Assembly: GCF_937616625.2 (NCBI RefSeq)
Contig: NC_065574.1
Coordinates: forward strand, 8,372,501-8,436,500
Direction of reading: 5' to 3'
Length of the DNA: 64,000 bases
DNA from: Mercurialis annua
Taxonomy: Eukaryota; Streptophyta; Magnoliopsida; Malpighiales; Euphorbiaceae
Below the pieces are notes generated by a model. That model did not search any database and had not been told where the DNA came from. It worked only from the letters and a program-made list of their open reading frames with translations. Positions 59,216-64,000 of the stretch are shown here, piece by piece. Both the position numbers and the translations under genes were made by a program. Positions within the stretch are counted from its first letter, which is position 1. Every line of letters begins with the position of its first letter.

Positions 59216-59285
59216 CTAGGCCTTAATATCATCAGCTTTAGCATTATCAGGAAGCAAAAACACTTGTGTTATAATATCCACAGCA
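59216..59285 (-). pseudogene. Small heat-shock protein (class I-like) fragment
   Basis: The minus strand reads VDIITQVFLLPDNAKADDIKA then a stop. LPDNAKxDxIKA is the alpha-crystallin-domain motif of class I sHSPs, and the preceding DNA aligns with their SGKFxRRFRLPDNAK segment. Only about 65 bp match; the sHSP continuation is absent, so it is a relic or a chance match with good codon-level agreement. Confidence 0.4.
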
Positions 59286-59745
59286 GCTTCTCATGATTGA
59301 CCGATGCTTGAAATGACAAAAGTTAGGATTTAAAAAGAAGTGACCGTTTGGTTGATATGGATCAAAGGATCATGATAGTTGTTGAACATGGGTCTTAAGA
59401 GTTTCTAGGATGTAAGCATACATTACAACATCTTCCTTGTCAAATAATCAATCTATCCAATAGATTAAGTTATTCAATGAACACACTTGTTATGTCATGT
59501 GAACAAACACATTTACATTTTCAATATCAATTTACTTCTGATATAGCCTTCTTTACTTAATTACTAAACTTAATGGGTATCTACCATAGCTCATATATGG
59601 CAACCGGTGAATTTAAATGGTTTGGATGCATAGTTAACAAACACAGCATGGATTGTTCAACAGAGGCTTAATCTGACATTAATTGTGGCGGATTTCAATT
59701 CTAACCAACTCTTACATATATCTTCCACTTATCAATAATACTTAC

Positions 59746-62700
59746 CTCTCTTGCTCTCAGATGTCCACGAGAAAATCTTCCATTTCCTGTCATTCCCGAT
59801 CAATGAACAATGAGAATGCAGAGATTTAATATTGAATCCAGCAATATAAGAATTAGATAGAGGGAGAATTACACTGAGCGGAATAGGCTGAGGGTTTGTT
59901 GCTCCCAAGTAAACTGTCATATATTACTTAATAATAACTGCAGCAAAGTCATAAGTTTTTAACCAATGCAGAGGAAATCAGTGCTGACAACATAAACCAG
60001 AAACGAAGTTTAGAGATGATCAATGTTTATCTTTCCGACAGCCAACAATGTATCACCGTCTACATGTTCAGTGCTAAAGATTTGCAAATCTATACATAGG
60101 TATTAATAAGGGATACTGTTAAAAAAATTCACCAACTTTACACACCAACTATCAATTTTTCTCAAATCCATACACTGTTCAAAAATCCGGCAAAAATTGC
60201 TGACGTGTCACTATCTGATTCGTTATGACATGTCACGTTGCCAGTTCAGCAATTTTCACCGGATTTTTAAACTGTGTATATATTTGAGAAAAGTTGGTAG
60301 TTCGTGTATGAAAATGACAATTTTTAAACGGCGTGATTAAAATGAGAAAACGTGTAAAGTTGGTGAATTTTTATGACATTAACAAATTAATAAACCTTAG
60401 GGGAATTTCCATCAACATTAACATTTTCTTCCATTCCTTTGAAATGGAATACTAACACTCAAATATTTTTCAGAGTAAAATACTAATTAATTAGCAGTGG
60501 ACAAGAATCACTTAAAATACATAATATTTGGTCAATCGATAAAACAAATATAATTAATTGGTTCTTCATCAGAGTTTGAAGCCTTCAAAGTTCAAACTAA
60601 TATTTACAAGGTTACTTCAAAATATAAAATTATAAAAGAGATGGAAAGGACGTCATTGCAGAGTCATGAGAGCTTTTTGGAGCTTCCGTTTACAAAAGAA
60701 GAAAAATTCATTTGGTCACAGTAGATCACAGCAAGGAAAATGCACCTTTAGAAAATGCAAACTATTGAAAAGGGCAGTTAAAATGGCTCTACAGCGTAAA
60801 ATGCCAAGAAAAACAGTTTTGGACTGACAGACGATGCTCCATGTTAAGATATATAGCAGCATATAGCAATCAAGCTTAAATATCAAGTACTGCATAGTGC
60901 ACTATTGTAACATATCACAAGCAAGGAAGATTTACCATTATGTTAATTTGATTGATCTAGAAATCTTTAGATCTACCCAGTTTGATTTGAGTTCCAGAGT
61001 CTGATGAGCACGATTCAAAGATCTTTTATCTCCTACCCAACAATGCCTTGTTTGATTCCAGAGAAGAAGACCTGCATTCAAGCGTTCACGCTCAACGTAA
61101 CATGCTAGATAGACTGATGGTATTGTGTGTGGTTAGATGACCCTTACGACTCGGCCGATATCAATTTTCCTACATTGTAAGCCTTAAAGCCTCTTAATTA
61201 CATATTGACATTAAGCAAAAGAATATTACCCTCAAACAATATGTGCTGTCTGAAAAATCGAGATTGTAATACAACAAAATTGCAGGTCTAAGATGTGAAA
61301 TAACTTACCGTGATTTACAAATTCGGAAGGTGCGCATTACCACTGCTGGAGCTGCCATGTGGATCAAGGGTCTGGTTATACTTCCCTCCCTGAGACTGAA
61401 CTGCGCTGTTGTCCATATCACATACGATCATATAACCGATGAAAATCAGATGCTGTAAAACATAGATGTAACCACGTATACAGATGAAAACATAAGATAC
61501 AACTGCAGTATCATAGTTAATCCTGAAACTGCAGATGAAAAAGATATTATGAAGCAAGAGCAGGACAGGCATCTCCAAATCACTAAATATGCACGAGAAT
61601 ATTGTTTTCATTCTCTTTGAAATTTATAAACTTTAAGTGCCGAAACTTATTACAAATCAATTACGTTAGACCCAGGTGAAATATCGCTATTGATTGGATA
61701 AGCCAACACAGATTTTAGAAAGCTATGATCTGAAGATAGGAGGAAAAGAATCTTATTACCACAGAGCAAAAAAGCTCTTAAGAAAAAATAAAGAAGTGTA
61801 AGAAACAGGACAGGAAAAGGGAGGTTTTGTGAAGAACAATAACTTGGAAAGACGATATGATTTTAGAAAGCAATGATCTGAAGCACATTTTAAAGTCAAC
61901 ATCCAGTAAATCTTAGACGTCGATCAAAATTTTCAAGTACTTTATAACTGATAATAAACGAAATACGTGTCAAAAGCTCGGAAACTAAGATCATGTGATA
62001 ACATCTACAGTGAATTGGAATATTCATCTGTTCTCTACAGTGGCTAGGCCATCAAGACTATCAGGCCATATTTTCACAACACGTTTAGAGCTCCACCACA
62101 TTTCAAGATTATCAAGAAATGTATTTTGCAAAAACCTATTTCTAAAATTTATCTTACACTGTCAATTAGCAGAATTAAGCAAATAAGACCAGTAAGTGTA
62201 ACACAGCTTCTCATCAAACCTACTATGTATTTATTCCAAGAAAAGCATCATCTTCTAAAACAGAAATCTTAAAAGGACTTTCAGAAACATAATTCATAAC
62301 TTAATATTTCGGTATCTCTTCCTAAAACCATTGAGACTCCATTTAGTTCCACCCAATAAGTAAATACTCGAGATCCTAAAAATAAAATTCGATAGTATAA
62401 CTTGATAATATGTTCCTGTCAAGAATTGAATTGATTTCTTAAGTTCCCCAATCGCACAAATAGCAAACATAACCAAATAGCTTCCTAAGTAAATTAAGAG
62501 ATCAAATTACTGAGAAAAGCTAAGTTCATTAAGACCTTAGAAGCTAAAATAACACTCATCGAACTACAAATTCAAGTTCCTAGTGACCAAAACTAAGTTC
62601 ACCAAAACCTTAGAAGCTTAAGAAGGCTCATAGAACTATAAACCCCAATTCCTAAACTCGTCAATCTCTTTTCAAGAGAAGCAAATAGGGTCTACTGAGA

Positions 62701-63020
62701 AGTAAAAAAAATGACATTCTATGATTAATCAAATAAAGTCAATAGGTTGAATCGCTATAATCCCATAAACAAACCAAACATAGCAGCCTCTGATTGACTA
62801 GCAATATATCATTTTAAAACACGACCCGGAGCAAAATCTTACTGAAGTCCAAATCCAAGCAGCAGCAGCAGAAAACTTACCCCAGACATGCATTTAAAGA
62901 ACAAAAGCAATCGTTTTATCAGATCTTCCAGTATATAATTCACAGAGAAAGAGAAATTCAGGGAGAAATCAGATTCCACCAGTATCAAGGACTACACAGT
63001 CTTTCAAAAGAAGCAATAAA
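59746..63020 (-). other. Putative spliced minus-strand transcript with little or no coding capacity
   Basis: Three segments on the minus strand are bounded by good splice signals: 63020-62881 (TTTTTACAG|...GGG|GTAAGT), 61452-61309 (GTTTTACAG|...CACG|GTAAGT) and 59937-59746 (TTGCTGCAG|...GAGAG|GTAAGT). Joining the first two opens a 48-codon frame, MSGHLIFIGYMIVCDMDN then SAVQSQGGKYNQ, ending HLPNL just before a donor. The third segment is open for 62 codons from MTVYLGATNPQPIP. No family is recognised. It may be a long non-coding RNA, a short-peptide gene, or spliced 3' UTR of the gene at the right edge. Confidence 0.35.
60110..60385. mobile_element. Mutator-type MITE (276 bp foldback)
   Basis: The arms are matched through ATTCACCAACTTTACAC, CAAAAATCCGG/CCGGATTTTTAAAC and TGACA(C)GT motifs. 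ATTAATAA, an 8-bp duplication, flanks it (60102-60109 and 60386-60393). The terminal sequence resembles the element at 16831-17146. Confidence 0.75.
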
Positions 63021-63404
63021 CTGTAAAAACAAAAGCCAATAACTAAATGGAAACTTAAAAAAATAGTAATAAAAAGGAAAGGAAAGGAAAGGAAAGATAA
63101 AATTAACATAAAATAGAAGAGAAGCGCAGATTTTTTTTCCAGAAAATAGTGAAAGAGATTATATCAGCTAAAATGTACATTGGCAGGATACATCAACCCT
63201 TTATCACATATAGTTGCTCTGCATCTTATATATTACAGACCAACATGCGCATCTATTACGCCATGATATATGCTATAGAAATGGCACGACGAAAATTGGT
63301 AAACCTTCAAAGCTTCACCATAAGCACAGCTGAAATATATTATTTGTCCATATATATGGGGTACAAAGGGGAAAACTGTATTGAAACCTGCAATGTAAAA
63401 TCCT
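63021..63404 (-). other. 3' flank / 3' UTR of the gene at the right edge
   Basis: Non-coding on the minus strand after the stop codon at 63405-63407. A GGAAA run at 63078-63095 marks a short simple repeat. Confidence 0.4.
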
Positions 63405-64000
63405 CTAGCCAATGCTCGGGGCGTGAACCAAAAACGGAGGAAGTTGATGCTCCAAACTAGCCAAGAGCTCTCCGCCCTGATTCACTCGTTCTAAGGACCC
63501 ACCACCCAGTCTTCTCACGGCTTCAACAAGCTGTCCCCTTAGCCGTTGAGAGAATAAACTACCACCTGCTACAGCACATTCCCTATGTAGCGGCAGGTAA
63601 GCAATTGCTACCCTGAGAGGGCCTGGAAGATCCCTTAAGCACATAGGAGATTCGCCCCATTTTAGTATTCTCACTAGATTCATATAATGTTCTTGTCCTT
63701 GCTTTAATCCATCCAAGAAAGCTGCCTCTGACCAGTGCTCTCGAAGAAAAGCTCGTAACTCAGGTGCAACAGCCTCATCATCAGACCTAGCAATGCTGTC
63801 TGCAACAGCATACGTAGCTGCAGGATCACTTAAGAAATCAGAACGAAGGAGAAATGCTACACCATCAAGTGAGCCACCACTTCGCTCACCAGCAGCCTTG
63901 AGAATTTCAATGCTGAGAGCTGCTAGAACATGCTGGGGTACATGAGGGAGGAGATATGCAGCAACATCAACTTGGCTACTAGAAGTAGCAGCTGTAAGGG
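63405..64000 (-). CDS. C-terminal part of an unrecognised protein (runs off the window)
   Basis: The frame is open from the window edge to TAG at 63405-63407, 197 codons. It reads SQVDVAAYLLPHVPQHVLAA, then LSIEILKAAGERSGGSLDGV, RSDDEAVAPELRAFLREHW, MNLVRILKWGESPMCLRDLP, LRGQLVEAVRRLGGGSLERV and ends LPPFLVHAPSIG. Codon use and the absence of stops make it clearly coding. It is helical in character (alternating hydrophobic and charged residues), like the end of a large ARM/HEAT-type scaffold. CTTACAG|CT at about 63993 could be an exon start. I do not recognise the family, and no start is in the window. Confidence 0.75.
   Translation of the reverse strand, partial: LTAATSSSQVDVAAYLLPHVPQHVLAALSIEILKAAGERSGGSLDGVAFLLRSDFLSDPAATYAVADSIARSDDEAVAPELRAFLREHWSEAAFLDGLKQGQEHYMNLVRILKWGESPMCLRDLPGPLRVAIAYLPLHRECAVAGGSLFSQRLRGQLVEAVRRLGGGSLERVNQGGELLASLEHQLPPFLVHAPSIG

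Overview
The window is nuclear DNA from a flowering plant, almost certainly a eudicot. Genes are spliced with GT-AG introns and are sparse (about one per 6-7 kb). They sit in very AT-rich DNA full of MITEs, SINEs, LINE remnants and microsatellites. The proteins belong to plant families: E-class PPR, phytocyanin, GH17 glucanase, MBD10/11, EPFL peptide and CYP81. The species cannot be named from the sequence. The genes are unrelated neighbours; there are no operons or clusters.

Layout. 0-8.3 kb: a MITE, then a plus-strand gene for a domesticated hAT transposase (BED zinc finger, RNase-H-like core, hAT dimerisation domain) that carries an insert of about 1,000 residues made of 9-10-residue repeats. 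9.0-11.1 kb (-): an intronless PPR protein like SLO2. 11.6-12.4 kb (-): a GPI-anchored mavicyanin-type phytocyanin. 12.4-17.7 kb: a MITE- and SINE-rich desert. 17.7-19.6 kb (-): a three-exon GPI-anchored beta-1,3-glucanase. 21.3-25.3 kb (-): an MBD10/11-type protein with a 2.8 kb intron and a 12-residue repeat array. 25.3-37.4 kb: a desert holding two short poly(A) retroposons with a conserved hairpin, a probable LTR fragment, a LINE relic and an intact SINE. 37.4-38.3 kb (-): a small TPR protein. 39.9-41.6 kb (-): a 127-residue single-span membrane protein of unknown function. 41.6-52.2 kb: simple-sequence-like arrays, a proteasome alpha-subunit pseudogene and two opposite copies of a 0.5 kb MITE. 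52.2-52.6 kb (-): an EPF-like secreted peptide. 55.8-57.5 kb (+): a two-exon CYP81-type cytochrome P450. 57.6-63.4 kb: a MITE, a small-heat-shock-protein fragment and signs of a spliced minus-strand transcript. 63.4 kb to the edge (-): the C-terminus of a protein I do not recognise.

Most notable items: the giant short-repeat domain inside a domesticated transposase; the pair of short retroposons sharing a strong hairpin near the 5' end, both with target-site duplications; and a family of 9-10 bp-TSD (Mutator-type) MITEs, one of which lies inside a tandem array. Splice sites were called by eye from consensus and reading-frame continuity; no transcript data were available.
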